From: Ampelocalamus luodianensis
Lineage: Eukaryota; Streptophyta; Magnoliopsida; Poales; Poaceae
Assembly (NCBI GenBank): GCA_036346255.1
Contig: CM070632.1
Span: 36,358,657 to 36,422,656, forward strand
Reading direction: 5' to 3'
Length of the DNA stretch: 64,000 nucleotides
Within the stretch, counting starts at the first letter, position 1. Each line of letters starts with the position of its first letter. The translations under genes were made by a program, and so were the position numbers. Shown here piece after piece: positions 11,352-22,019 of this stretch. The notes under the pieces were generated by a model that saw nothing but the letters and a program-made list of their open reading frames with translations, had not been told where the DNA came from and searched no databases.

Positions 11352-11706
11352 ATTATGAAATAGTAAGACAAAAAGCACATATACATGATACCAAACCCGT
11401 AGGATTATGAAATATGTGAATTTTGAATTTTTTCCATAAAGCTTCACCCATTACAAATATGTATGGTAACAATGATGTTTTTAATATTTTGCAATGCATA
11501 ACAGCCGGTGCAGGTGTTAATGTTGTCACACATTATGAAATACTAAGACAAAAAAGAATAGATACATGGTTTCGAACCCATAGGATTCAGAAATATGTGA
11601 AATCTTGAAATCTTTTCCATAAAGCTTCACCCATTACAAATATGCATGGTAATGACGATGTTTTTAATATTTTGCAATGCATAACAGCCGGTACAGGTGT
11701 TAACGT
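11352..11706. repeat. Two-copy ~180-bp tandem repeat in the MULE
   Basis: Copies at 11352-11531 and 11532-11706 both run from ATTATGAAATA to CAGGTGTTAA. They share long identical stretches, such as CATAAAGCTTCACCCATTAC and GCAATGCATAACAGCCGGT. Both lie upstream of the plant-mobile-domain pseudogene. Confidence 0.85.
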
Positions 11707-11869
11707 AATATAGCCTTTTGTAGGGAAAATTACATGTTTACCACTAAGGCTTCATGAAATTGTATATGTATTATCACTGTGTTTCAGCATAGTGTTTATG
11801 TTTTATTTGCCATTGAAATATAATTTAAACACTCAATAATATTAATGGTTTTAATTTCTCAATTCGCGG

Positions 11870-13690
11870 TATGGCTCACGACCCTGGTGGTTCGGACTGA
11901 CATTTTGGCCTGTTGGACCGGTTGGTCGATGCGCATCACGATGCAAGCCATCGTGTCCCGCCTCCTGGTCGCGGGGACGACGCGACTGACTTGGGAGGTT
12001 CGTACGCGGACACCTCGACGGGCTTGGAGACTAGACCCACGTTGGGTAGAGAGGTTTGTCCGCGAGCTGTGCCACTTGTTTTGTGTGATATGCCTGCTAT
12101 GTACTTACTTCTTTGTGAGTGCCGGCCTTCTACCTCTCGTGCGGATGGTGGAGGCCACCGAAGAGGATGGCGCTCCTGTCGAGGGCGAGGTCTAGGTCGG
12201 CTCACGGCGACGGTTCTCGGCGACTTCGCTGGAATGACCCTAGTGGGTGGTGGGCGAGACGCACACCTTCCACCTCCTATTTGGGGAGATGGCTCCTACT
12301 TTGCAGGATGTCGCGTCTTTCGCCGCCGCCTATCGCCAGAGTACGCGGCATTCCGCCGGACGCGCGCGCGTGAACTAGCGTGGCGCCTGTCGTGCGAGTT
12401 TCTGTGGTGTTTGGGCGGAGGTCGTGCCACCGTACTTCGACTTCTCGGTGCGACAGCGGCATGGCCCGCCCCTGTGGTGGCTTTCGCGATTACGTGCGTA
12501 TGATACATATTTTACATGTTTAGAGATGCACTATCCTAGCCGTATGATAGACGTACTAATTATTTGTTTGTGCGTAGGTCGAGCGGATGGCATCAGCGCC
12601 CACCGCCGAAAGCGGTGTCGCGGCACCTCGAGCGTACTCTGCGTGGTGTTTGGTTGGTATTGTTCACCAAAGAGTACACGGTGACTCCGTCGATGCCCGA
12701 CTCGTGGGCTACGTGAGGGCCATCGCCGACGGTGAGGAGTCAGAGATGCGTCGGGATCGATCGTATTTGCGCGACGCGTCGCGGCATGTGCGATGCGTGG
12801 TTGTAGGAGCGAGGCCGTCATCTATCTTAACAAAGTTGCTCCCTCTGCCGCAAACTGTGGTCGCTCGAGTGCTTCTTTCTCGGACGACCCATGTTGATTG
12901 ACACTAGTTTGTACGGCGTGGACATGTACCATGAGGACGCGGTCGACCGGCCGACCGTAGGGTCCCATTGGTGCCGTAGACAGGTACATACTCTTCACTA
13001 CACATGTATTACGGGTCATCCTTTATAACTCGCGCTCGCTTGCGGAGCACACCACGCACGCGTCAGGTCACATGTGTCGAGCACTTTGTGGAGCGGTGGA
13101 CCGCCTTCACGACGGCGCACGCTGGAGTCGTACTCGATCGAGAGGCGGAGCAACAGGCTCTCGCGATGGTCCCCTCACTCAGCTTACACGCTCGGCGTCT
13201 TGGCGACGCAGAGGAAGCTCGTCTTCGACCTCTTCGTCGAGGACTACACGGTGCACAGGGTGATGCGCCAGTTCGACCTCACCTGGTTGTTCCAGTTCCC
13301 GTCGGGACGAGAGTGCCTGACTCTGACCACGCGTGAGTTGCACACATTACATGCTAGAATATGTTTTCAGCTGTTATGCTACGACGGCTTGTGATTGCAG
13401 TGGTCCATTTTGCAGGCATAGTAGGAGGGGTGGCACCAGGACACAATGGCCGGCGAAGATGGAGCCGTGGGTGACGCAGTGGGCGAATGCCCATGAGGAC
13501 TTGGTGCAGGAGGACGCCCCGTACGACCCCACCTCGTACGACGAGTACCTCCGCTGGTACGCCCCGTGGACACGCACCAGGCTGGTGCATGTCATCGACC
13601 ATTTAGTTACATACTTTAGGAGATTAAACATAATTGCGTATAGAACGGGACAATACCGAGGTACAAGCATCTCCGCCCATGCATAATGGT
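11870..13690 (+). pseudogene. Plant mobile domain (PMD, aminotransferase-like) gene, frameshifted
   Basis: The PMD signature is readable only by changing frames. In order they are: LVDAHHDASHRV near 11915; a LLPLVRMV segment near 12125; THTFHLLFGEMAPTLQDVAS at 12259-12318, the most conserved PMD motif; FVEDYTVHRVMRQFDL near 13230; and YDEYLRWYAPWTRTR near 13530. Each lies where expected relative to the others in PMD proteins. Several shifts and stops separate them, and introns may account for some gaps. A basic KKKRKR stretch is encoded upstream near 10835. PMD proteins of the MAIN/MAIL1 group act in silencing and genome integrity. In MULEs they are carried or captured genes of unknown role. 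This copy is very unlikely to make a full protein. Confidence 0.8.
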
Positions 13691-13705
13691 AGAAGGTGCC
13701 TCGCG

Positions 13706-14205
13706 CTACCCACATGGAGTTTTGCATAGGGGGCGCCGCAGGTGTGGCTGGCCGTCATTGTAGTGACACTCACATATGCAGCTAGGGTTTGCGCAGCAAC
13801 ATGTGGGATCATACAAACTTCCTATGTTCACGACCTCCTCGTTGCCCCTCTTGCGCTGCATCTGTTGGCGGAGGTCATCGTTTTCCTCGTTGAAATTGTC
13901 AACCCGCGCCTCCAACTCAAATATTCGGTTCCACAATGTATCCACGTACATCACAACATGACGTTCATGGGGAGGATCGATCCAGCGGACAAAGTTGCAT
14001 TTCGCCATCTACTGCAAAGGAGGGTTAACATGGAGGCTCTATTAGCAGTAACATAAAGCAAACTATTAGCTAATTGTACCCTAGAGTGTGGGCATCGGAA
14101 GAAATGTCGTTCGCCATCGAAAGGGCCATCTAGGACCTGCACGACAGTGTCCTCCCTATGTCCGCATTTCGACCATACCGGTTGAGCATGCTTGTTCGGC
14201 ATCAA
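13706..14205 (-). pseudogene. GRF-type zinc-finger / coiled-coil gene remnant, two exons
   Basis: Reading on the minus strand, the first exon encodes KCGHRE followed by ERHFFRCPHSR (about 14205-14072). A probable intron ends at GCAGTAG. The second exon begins MAKCNFVRWIDPP and continues with a helical segment (LWNRIFELEARVDNFNEEND) down to 13706. The joined order CGHR...FFRCPH...KCNFVRW.DPP is the GRF zinc finger (C-x-H/C-x-C-x-C with a W-x-D tail). Such short GRF plus coiled-coil proteins are abundant near transposons in grass genomes. The gene is convergent with the PMD pseudogene and their ends nearly abut. The exon boundaries are my reading. Whether it is still functional cannot be judged. 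Confidence 0.65.
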
Positions 14206-14394
14206 TCAAGAGTCGTGTAAAGTCCTCCCTCCTTTTGAGGGGAAGTTCTTGTCGCGACCCTGCTGGACTGGTCCTCTGCGCCTACCATGGTGTAGCCTCG
14301 TACTGACGAGAAGGTTCTTCTTCCTACGATGGTGTGTTACATGGTTTGGAGGGTGGAGGGTCCCACTCTGAGTGTGGGCGTGTTAGTAAAGCTG

Positions 14395-14950
14395 GTAATG
14401 TGTTAGCTTGCGACTTTGCACGTGATAAGACCAAATGGGCAGGCTTAGCAAAGTGACAAGACTAGATAGGGTAGCCTATAAGTGACAAGACCAGCGGGCC
14501 ACTTGCATGAGGAAGACTAGGCGGAGCGACTCGGCGCAGATGACAAGACCAGACGGGCAACTTCACGCAGTTGATAAGACCGAGCATGGAACTTTACGCA
14601 GTTGACAAAACCTCGCATGGGCAGCTTTGGTAAGTGACAAGACTGAGACGAGGTAGCTTTACGACAAGACAAGACCGGGACGAGACAGTTTTACGCAGTG
14701 AGAAGACCGCATGCAGGTAGCCTGGCGATTGATAAGACCGGCGGGCGGCCTTGGTGAGTTGACAAGACCAAAGTGATGCCCCATACGAGTAAGACAAGAC
14801 CGGGGCTTTTACGAGTGCGGACTTGGCGTAGTATGATAAGACCGGACGGGGCGCTTTACGCGATGCAGGACAAGACCGATGGGGCAGCTGGCGCAAAGTT
14901 ACAAGATCGACAGGCGGCTTCCGCACGTGTGTCAAGACCAGAGCGGACAA
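14395..14950. repeat. Minisatellite, ~35-45 bp units built on GACAAGACC
   Basis: The phrase 'g(a/t)(c/t)aagacc' recurs about fourteen times, each followed by a 'g..cggg..gc(a/g)gcttta(c/g)' filler and 'gcag(t/c)tg'. Unit length varies between about 33 and 45 bp. It lies between the GRF remnant and the embedded LTR. Peptides predicted on either strand are repeat artefacts. Confidence 0.85.
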
Positions 14951-15289
14951 GGATAAGGAATGAGAGAAAATCCGCAAACTTCTGAAGGACCGGGTGTCTC
15001 CCACGCAGACCGCTGCGCCATCAGGTTTAGTCACACACCAAACTTTTCGGAGCTTAGGATCGGCGGAGGCTTCTCGCAATACGCCCAACGATTACAGGGG
15101 TCGAGCCCGCCTCCTATGCTAATGAACGCCCTGGAGGCCCCCATGGGGTGGTGCCACCCTTTACTCGTGTCGGGACGCCTACAAGTGCGTTAGTAATCAA
15201 GCGACGAGTGGACCATTGGGTAAGTATTGGTGTCAAAGAACTACGACGCAGCATCACCCCATCGCAGTTTGACATGTAGAGCTACGATG

Positions 15290-17912
15290 AACTACCGTGA
15301 ATTTATTTAAGTGAGAAGAAATAATTTAGGAGAAGAACCAATTAGGAAATAGATTTAATGTAAGTTTAGAGGGGGTGGCTATTACTTCAAACATGTTAGA
15401 GAGAAACAAAAATAGTTAAAGGGTTTTTTCTCAAATTCTTTCAAAACTCGGGCTATGGGCTTTTGGCCCACAAAGACCAAGGCCCAAAAGGGGGAAAACC
15501 TAAACTGCTACGCACCAACCAGCAGTAGTCACGCAGTTACAGTAATCGCAAGCAAGAGCAGGCATCACCCTCCTCCCAGCTCCCCTCCGTTGGTGCCTCC
15601 TCGCCGCCGCTCTTGCACATCAAGGAAGAAAGAAGAGGAGATTGTCTTCACAGGAGATTTATTCATATTTCTGCGATTCTACAAGGGTAACGTCGTGTGT
15701 TCTTCATTGGTTGATGCGTGGTAGTTGCGGTTGATGTCGTTTGGTAGATCGATTTTCGTCGGTTTAATAGATCGCGTTCTGTCCAGTAGTTTGCGCGGCT
15801 GTTTTCGTGATCTTAGAAGCCGAATCAGAGGATCCCATCTCCTAGAGTTATGTGGGGTTCGTTCTTAGCTTTCAGTGGGCGTAAAGATCACTTAATTCCG
15901 AGTTACGGTTCCAAAGTTATGTACATTTCAATGTGGCTGTCCAGATTGTATGTAAGTTTCTATCATTAGTTTTGACCCGTGTGCCACTTTTTGTTAAAGG
16001 CAAAATATGAATCTCATACCAACTAGGTTATTGTAGAGAATTTTATAAGCTTTCGAGATTGATAAAGAACGTCCAATTTGGAGTTGTAGAACAAAAGTTA
16101 TGGATATTTTATTTCAGCCAATATTTCTGTTTGTTAATTCTGCCAACAGATTTGAGCCGTGGGCCAAATTTTGTTAGAGGCAAAATCTGAAATTTTGCCC
16201 AACTAGACTTTGGTAGGTTTTGTTCTTAGCTTTTTAGATTGTTAAAGAACACTAATTTTGTTTCAGCCAATCAAAAGTTATGTCCGTTACCGTGCTGCTG
16301 TCCAGACGTGTTAGACAGATCTGGACAGATGTTGTTCATTGATCTATTAGAGTCATTTACATACAGAATTTGAGATGTCCACCAACTAGGTTTAGTTAGA
16401 GAAATTGATAACCTTTCAATGAAGTCTAAGAACACCTCATTTGGACTCCTGTGCTAAAAGATACAGATTTTTAGAAGTTGGCTGTCCACAGAGGGGACAT
16501 ATCGATCTATAGGAGTTGGAATTGGGAAATGCGCTTGAGAGATATAGCGAGTCTCGGTTATGCTATTATTTATGCTTTTGGTCCAGTATGAATGTCTTAG
16601 TGCGCCTTATAAATATATTCAGGTGATGGATTGATCCGAGGCGTAAGCACTCTTCACATCCTCGCTCTCTCGTGATTCAAAACAAGTATAATGATGGATA
16701 TAATTGGAATTATTGAATGACATTCTTTGTTAAATACTTATAGAATTTGTGTTGTCATGATTGTTATGGTGGTATGATTGGTAATATTCATGGTTTCTAG
16801 TGATATAAGTTAATGTGTTATTCATGGATGTTTGAAAGTTATGAAGTCTATGATTAATTGTTATTCATGAGTGATTGTTCATGTTTGCTAGTATTATGAA
16901 TATATGTGCTATTCATGGATGCTTTAGAATGCTATGAATGTCAACGATGATGAATGCTAGAGAGTATGGATAAGTTTATTCATGTATGACGCAGTGAATA
17001 CAAATTTATGATGGTTTAAAGTTTTGTTCGTAATGCATCATGCTATCATATGACTATGCATATCTGAGGTCCCCGCCACATGTGGATGACGAGTTGAGGT
17101 CCTCAGCATGCGTGGAATGTGGGCATTGAAAAGAGGTCCCCATCATGAAAGCGATGGGCTTATAGTCCGCACACTTGTGGAGTTTGAGCGAAAGGTCCCC
17201 TCACTTGCGGGTATCGGACGGTGGTCCCGCTGCGCTGGTGAACATGTGCATGGGTATGCAGCTGATTTGCTGCATACTTTGTACGGTGAAATGCAAAAGA
17301 TAAAGAAAAAGAAGAAGTGCACTTGAGCTTCTTACATAGCATGAGCATATGACATGTTTATAATAGAGATTGTAGATGGATGTTGATGATTACAGCTTGT
17401 TTATATTATTGCCATTTATTGCACTGGTTTAGTCTTTGAGCTCACTCTTGTCGTGTGTTGTGTTTGGGGTACCACTTTACAAGAGCCAAGATGCATGGGA
17501 GGAGTAAGATTTTAGAGTGGTTACACAATGGCACGAACTCACAACACATTTGAATTGATAGAATGATAATTTGGTAGATGAGAAACTTGCTTAAAGAATT
17601 CTTTATGATTACTCCCTCGCCTGGAATAACTTGTAAGAGAGTTGATTGTAGAGGATCATGGATGTCCTTTTATTTATTCTTGTAGTTGTTTGGCATGCTA
17701 TGGATGATATAGTGTTGATTAGCATAGTTTTGGTGGTCTCTTGATTATGCTTGGATGTTGGATTATTTAACTATGTTACATTTAAAAGTTGGGATCTCCG
17801 CTTAGTAACTAAACAAAGGAGGTTCTATTGGATTTTAGAGAATTGTATCAATGTTAGCACGTTTGCAGTGTTAGCTTAGTAGCATTCTGTGCCCTTTTCG
17901 CAGTCAAAATAC
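15290..17912 (+). mobile_element. Left LTR of an old retrotransposon (family C) inside the MULE
   Basis: The sequence is related to the LTR fragment at 51213-51895: both have 'ggcttttggcc...aaggccca' phrasing, 'gatttcgaat(t/c)agagga' and '(g/c)gttcttagctttca(g/a)t(g/a)gg' blocks. It ends just before a primer-binding-like site at 17913. Its left edge is unclear because no TGTAATACCCC start is present, so it is probably truncated. Part of it is repeated at 19905-20190. No protein-coding capacity. Confidence 0.6.
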
Positions 17913-17927
17913 GTTATATCAGAGCGG
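17913..17927 (+). other. Primer-binding-site-like sequence
   Basis: GTTATATCAGAGCGG resembles the plant initiator-methionine tRNA primer site (TGGTATCAGAGC) with two changes. It marks the LTR/internal junction of the remnant. Confidence 0.55.
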
Positions 17928-19904
17928 ATGTAGGTCCGGTTCATGAAATATTAATTTTGACACACTAAGCACGTAGAGGAATGGGCATAGCATTGCATTT
18001 ATGTTTCCGCTATCATAGTAAGTTGATTGTCGATATGAATTGAGTTTTATTGCTCATTAATTGATTGTGATTATTATGTGGGGATAACCTATGTTGAGAG
18101 GTGGAGGTAGTGGTTGTGATCCCGGCTATACCAGGTTACACCACTGCTCGTGGTATAGAATAGTATGTACACACCGAGATCGTAGTGCTGAGCGTTGATA
18201 GCGAGTATTTTTAGAAGAGTTGTTCTCTCCTTGAAATTTGATTTGGTCAACTCTTATCTTGTGGTGATTGATGAGTTTTCCTTGGGCTTTTAGTTCATCC
18301 CGGTTGAGGGTTGCTTTGAATTTATTCTTCTATTGGCTTAATTTGTCAGTAAAGAAATCGTTGCTTTCCCAACCGATGGGTTATTCTTGCGGCTGGTAAA
18401 CTTGGTTAAGTTTGACCTTCGTGTTGGAGTTTGTCTTTCTTATTGGAAAAAAAACTTGACCCACTTATTCATGTGATGTTTTTGGTTAATGAAAGCTTTC
18501 TTTTGCAAGTCCTTTAGTACGTGAGGGTTTTGACTCAATATATCTCTCTTGGGTATTTTGAGTGTTGAAGATTAATGGATTTCTTTTATGAAAGAAGATG
18601 TTAAACCTTTTAGTGTTGTGTTGTCTTGGTTAAGTGAGAGGTTATACCAAAGAAATTAATGGATATGATATGGGTCAATATGTTAGATCGGCAATGTGTG
18701 CATGATCGATCCTAACAAAGATCCTTGAAAGGAAAGTGATTAATTTGAAAGTGTCTTGTAGTAGTTCTTGAGGAGCTGTGATTAAGAGTATGGTTATACC
18801 TAGTTGTAATCAATAGAGTTAATAAGAGGTATAGAACGTTGATGAAATTGAGTCAATGACTAAGAGTGATACATCTGGTAAACTTCTTTGGTAAATTGGA
18901 TTAACGTGTCTCAATGGTTTCATCTAACCTTTTGGGATTGTTAAGTTCAAAAGGAGTTAGATTTTTGTCTTAGTGGGTACTAATCTTAGAGTAACCTTTT
19001 TGTGGATACTTAGTGATTATAAGTAATTGCTAGCGCAAATAATGTCTATTAATGTCTGGTGATGAGCATCACTAAGAGATAAATTGATGGGATTTAATGG
19101 ATGAACAATGTTTACATCATGGTAGAACTATCATATAAAAGCATTCCTTTGATGAAAGGGTGTTGGTAGGACCTTTTCAATTGTGTAGTAGACCCCTTCT
19201 AAACTTAAGAGGTTGATGTAGTGAGGTTATATGGTTTTGGTATACTCTCGTTTTAAAGATGGGATGAAAATGTAGTATGGAACAATATAGTGAAACTTTG
19301 GGGCTTTCTAATGGAATAGTCGATGATAAAAAAATTCGTGTTCGGAGTGTATCAATCTTGATGTTAGTAAAATTACCGCTAGAGATTGTGACTTGTGTGT
19401 GTGGTGATGATTCTTTTAGAAAAATAAAGTAATTTGATCGTCTTTAGTAATTTTGATTCGATGAGCGTGTTTTGAGTTTTGCGTTTGTGATCGGTGGACC
19501 TCTTGCGTTATGTGGTGATTGAGGTTGTTTTGAGCAAAGTGTTATGATGAAAGATTTTATTGGTTCTTAAGTGGTTCTGTAATTTGGGTTTTAAGAGCTT
19601 ATCTTGTTTAGGTGGCAAAGTGATGTAGTAATCATAGAAAATAACTTTCCTTGTTAAAGGAAGGAGTGATGTATAAGTATTTGAGATTTAAGTCGTTTAT
19701 AACTCAGCTTAAACCTTATGCTGATTGTTCCATAAGAGTTTATCAATTTTCAAAGGCATTACCTTCTTCTCATTTGTGGTTTGGACAAGTGCGTTAAATC
19801 AAAAGGAGGTAATCCTTATTACTGGTGAAGAGTTCGATTGAGAGGTGGAATAAAGTTCCGCGTATTATGTGCATGTTGTGTGGTTGGTACCAATGAGGAG
19901 GTTA
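17928..19904 (+). mobile_element. Heavily decayed internal region of the embedded retrotransposon
   Basis: There is no reading frame of any length, but a gypsy pol echo is visible. Around 18230-18430 the order of phrases ('gttgatttggtcaact', 'gtaaagaaatcgttgcttt', 'cggctggtaaacttggttaag') resembles the reverse transcriptase/RNase H linker of chromovirus-like elements, broken by many changes. The assignment is tentative. Nothing else can be identified in these two kilobases. Confidence 0.35.
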
Positions 19905-20190
19905 GCGACGAGATGACCATTGGGTAGCGCAAGTGAAGAAAGAAGAGAGATTGTCTTGCGGGATTGGTTGATGCGTGGTAGTTGCGGTTGATGTCGTTTG
20001 GTAGATCGATTTTCGTCGGTTTAATAGATCGCGAGTTATGTGGGGTTCGTTCTTAAAAGATCACTACGACGCAGACTACCCCGATCGCAGTTAGACAGAT
20101 CTGGACAGATGTTGTTCATTGATCTATTAGAGTCATTTACATACAGAATTTGAGATGTCCACCAACTAGGTTTAGTTAGAGAAATGTTTG
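19905..20190. repeat. Scrambled mosaic of LTR and MULE fragments
   Basis: Short blocks match, in this order, 15201-15220 (MULE flank), about 15622-15650, 15703-15776, 15846-15868 and 15883-15891 (LTR), 15241-15272 (MULE flank), 16313-16405 (LTR, a run of more than 90 bp identical) and 15271-15288 (MULE flank). It occupies the place where a right LTR would be expected. Joints carry short shared sequence, for example TTAGACAGAT at the start of the longest block. Confidence 0.8.
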
Positions 20191-20590
20191 ACACAGAGCT
20201 ACTGCAAATGCCGTGTGAAATCGTATTTGGCGCACACTACTATTTTTCTTCCCATTACGCCGTGCCATGCGTCTCTCTTCCCACCGCAGCCTCCGCGCGC
20301 TTATGCGACTTCGACGACCGGTGGATCGGCGATAAGATCCACCCATGTGACATGTGGATACGCCAGCACGGAAGAGGTGCTGGGCAGGGAGGACTACGAG
20401 GACCGTGAAAGGTGTCTCGCAGAGGCTGCGGTACGAGAAGGAGAGGCGGGGCGGATCTGCGCGAGGAGCAGGAGCACGAGCATGCCAGGCGATGAGAGGC
20501 CGAGAGGGAGCGAAAGAGGGCCATCGTGGAGACAGCTAAGGCGCAAGGCGATGAGTACAACGTCGAGCTAGGCCGCAAGGGCAAACGGCC
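20184..20590 (+). pseudogene. Coding-like remnant, MULE cargo, unidentified
   Basis: GC-rich, coding-like sequence. One frame gives CDFDDRWIGDKIHPCDMWI. Another gives a charged helix-like stretch rich in R, E and A. The C-D-F-D-x-W-I phrase followed by a charged helix resembles the tail of TE-linked GRF proteins, but frames shift and the match is weak. It may be the far part of a second GRF-like gene, separated from its upstream part by the retrotransposon insertion. Confidence 0.35.
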
Positions 20591-20914
20591 ATGTTCCACG
20601 CAGTAGTTTGACCCTCTTCGTCCACATGTCCCATGTATTTCTATTTCCCTAAAGGCATGCGTGTACCATTCTTGTTTCGTTAGCTTGCGTGCCATGTAAC
20701 CCCCCTTGTTGGATCAACTGTCATGTTGTTATCGTTGCGTCATTTCTCCAAAGTTCTCCCCCGTGTATGAATTTCCTAGCACATCGCAATACACTTACCT
20801 TAGTACTGACAACTCAATACTATCTCAATCGTCCTCATAAAATTCTTCAAAAAATTAGCACACTACAACGATATACGACGATCATAAAATGTTATTGCGA
20901 GTCTGACAAATTTC

Positions 20915-21012
20915 GTATCCTTGATATTCTACGAAAATAACAAATTGACCAATCAACCTTAACGTATCCTTGATATTCTACGAAAATAACAAATTGACCA
21001 ATCAACCTTAAC
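20915..21012. repeat. Perfect 49-bp tandem duplication
   Basis: Two identical 49-bp copies (20915-20963 and 20964-21012), beginning GTATCCTTGATATTC and ending CAATCAACCTTAAC, lie just inside the right MULE end. Perfect identity suggests a recent event. Confidence 0.95.
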
Positions 21013-21145
21013 ACTACAATTTTCTTTCCTAAAAAAGGACCAATATACCACAAGATTTGCTAAATGTAATACATGCGAAATGTGATACGTATTATAACAC
21101 AATTATTCCAATCGGATCTGGTGAATAGTACAGTTAGGACCTAAA

Positions 21146-21285
21146 ATCGCTCGATGGTTGGGCGATAAGGATGAAATCGCCGAACCACCGAGCGACAATA
21201 CCAAATCGCCATGCCGTTCGGCAATTATCACATATGTCGCACTCTGGTTGGGCGACTATACTAAGTCGTCCAACCGTACGGCGAC
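21146..21285. repeat. Five 21-bp GTCG-N13-CGAC-like units, right MULE end
   Basis: Units at 21146, 21176, 21205, 21236 and 21265, start-to-start spacing 30, 29, 31 and 29 bp. The outer two are the inverted counterparts of the first two units at the left end; the inner three are diverged (ATCG/CGAT ends). Confidence 0.85.
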
Positions 21286-21364
21286 ACGAGGTTATTTATG
21301 TAAAAAAAATAAGTGGTATTATTTCTGTAATTTTGAATAAAAAAGATTATTTCAAAAAAAAATC
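21231..21364. repeat. Right terminal inverted repeat of the MULE
   Basis: Reverse complement of 10495-10632 (see that entry). It is followed directly by the second copy of the 9-bp target duplication at 21365-21373. Confidence 0.88.
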
Positions 21365-21374
21365 GACAGAGAAG

Positions 21375-22014
21375 TATGCACGAGTCTCGGGGCACTTAAA
21401 AGAGTTGTGTTGGTGCATAAATGGAAACATAAGTACTGCATAGAAAACAACATTATGAAATTGTATGAATACTCATGGACCCACAGGCTCTCAGAGTTGT
21501 TCCCTATGTACCGATCCTATCTGTCAAATTGGTTATAACAAGTTCATGAAATTTCATTTGTATACACAAGCAAGCAAATGAAACTTCATTGTAGAAACTA
21601 CTTTTCTTACCATAATAGAAGAGTGCATGTGCATTGCGACGGAATCCTATATTTTGAATGAAAAATTTCTATATTGTGTGAAGCATTATGTAAAGCATAT
21701 GTCCAAAGCTGAAGCTTTCTGGATTGGCTCTCATTGAAAAATTTCAATAGTCAAGAATGCAAAACAATTGCGCATTGCATTCCATGGCTCGAATGTTTTT
21801 GGACAAAATCTCAAACTGTTGTTCAAAGCAAGCAGAAAACACATATTTATATTGGAAAATTTAAGCATACATTTGAAGTTAGACCAAACGGTTCTAATAG
21901 CTTAAATCATACACATATTTGTTGTCAGAACTCGAAACAAATTAAGTTTTTTAGGTAAACCAAACATAACATGTCCAGGAGTGAATTGATTCCCGTATCA
22001 TCATATCCTAGTTA
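21375..22014. other. Spacer between the MULE and element A
   Basis: AT-rich, no recognisable gene, inverted repeat or tandem array. It ends at the GATAC target site of element A. Confidence 0.5.
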
Positions 22015-22019
22015 GATAC

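Larger units (their letters stand above)
10495..21364. mobile_element. Mutator-like element (MULE), 10.9 kb, with PMD and GRF genes
   Basis: The ends form a long inverted repeat of about 135 bp (10495-10632 and 21231-21364). Both copies read outside-in through GAAATAATC, then TACAGAAATAATACCACTT, then a GTCGCC-GTACGG core. A 9-bp direct duplication, GACAGAGAA, flanks the element at 10486-10494 and 21365-21373, the length typical of Mutator. Inside are a plus-strand plant-mobile-domain pseudogene, a minus-strand GRF zinc-finger gene remnant, a minisatellite and an embedded LTR-retrotransposon remnant. I saw no MuDR-type transposase, so this copy looks non-autonomous. Plant-mobile-domain genes are known to travel with Mutator-like elements and to have been domesticated (MAIN/MAIL1 in Arabidopsis). 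Confidence 0.88.
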
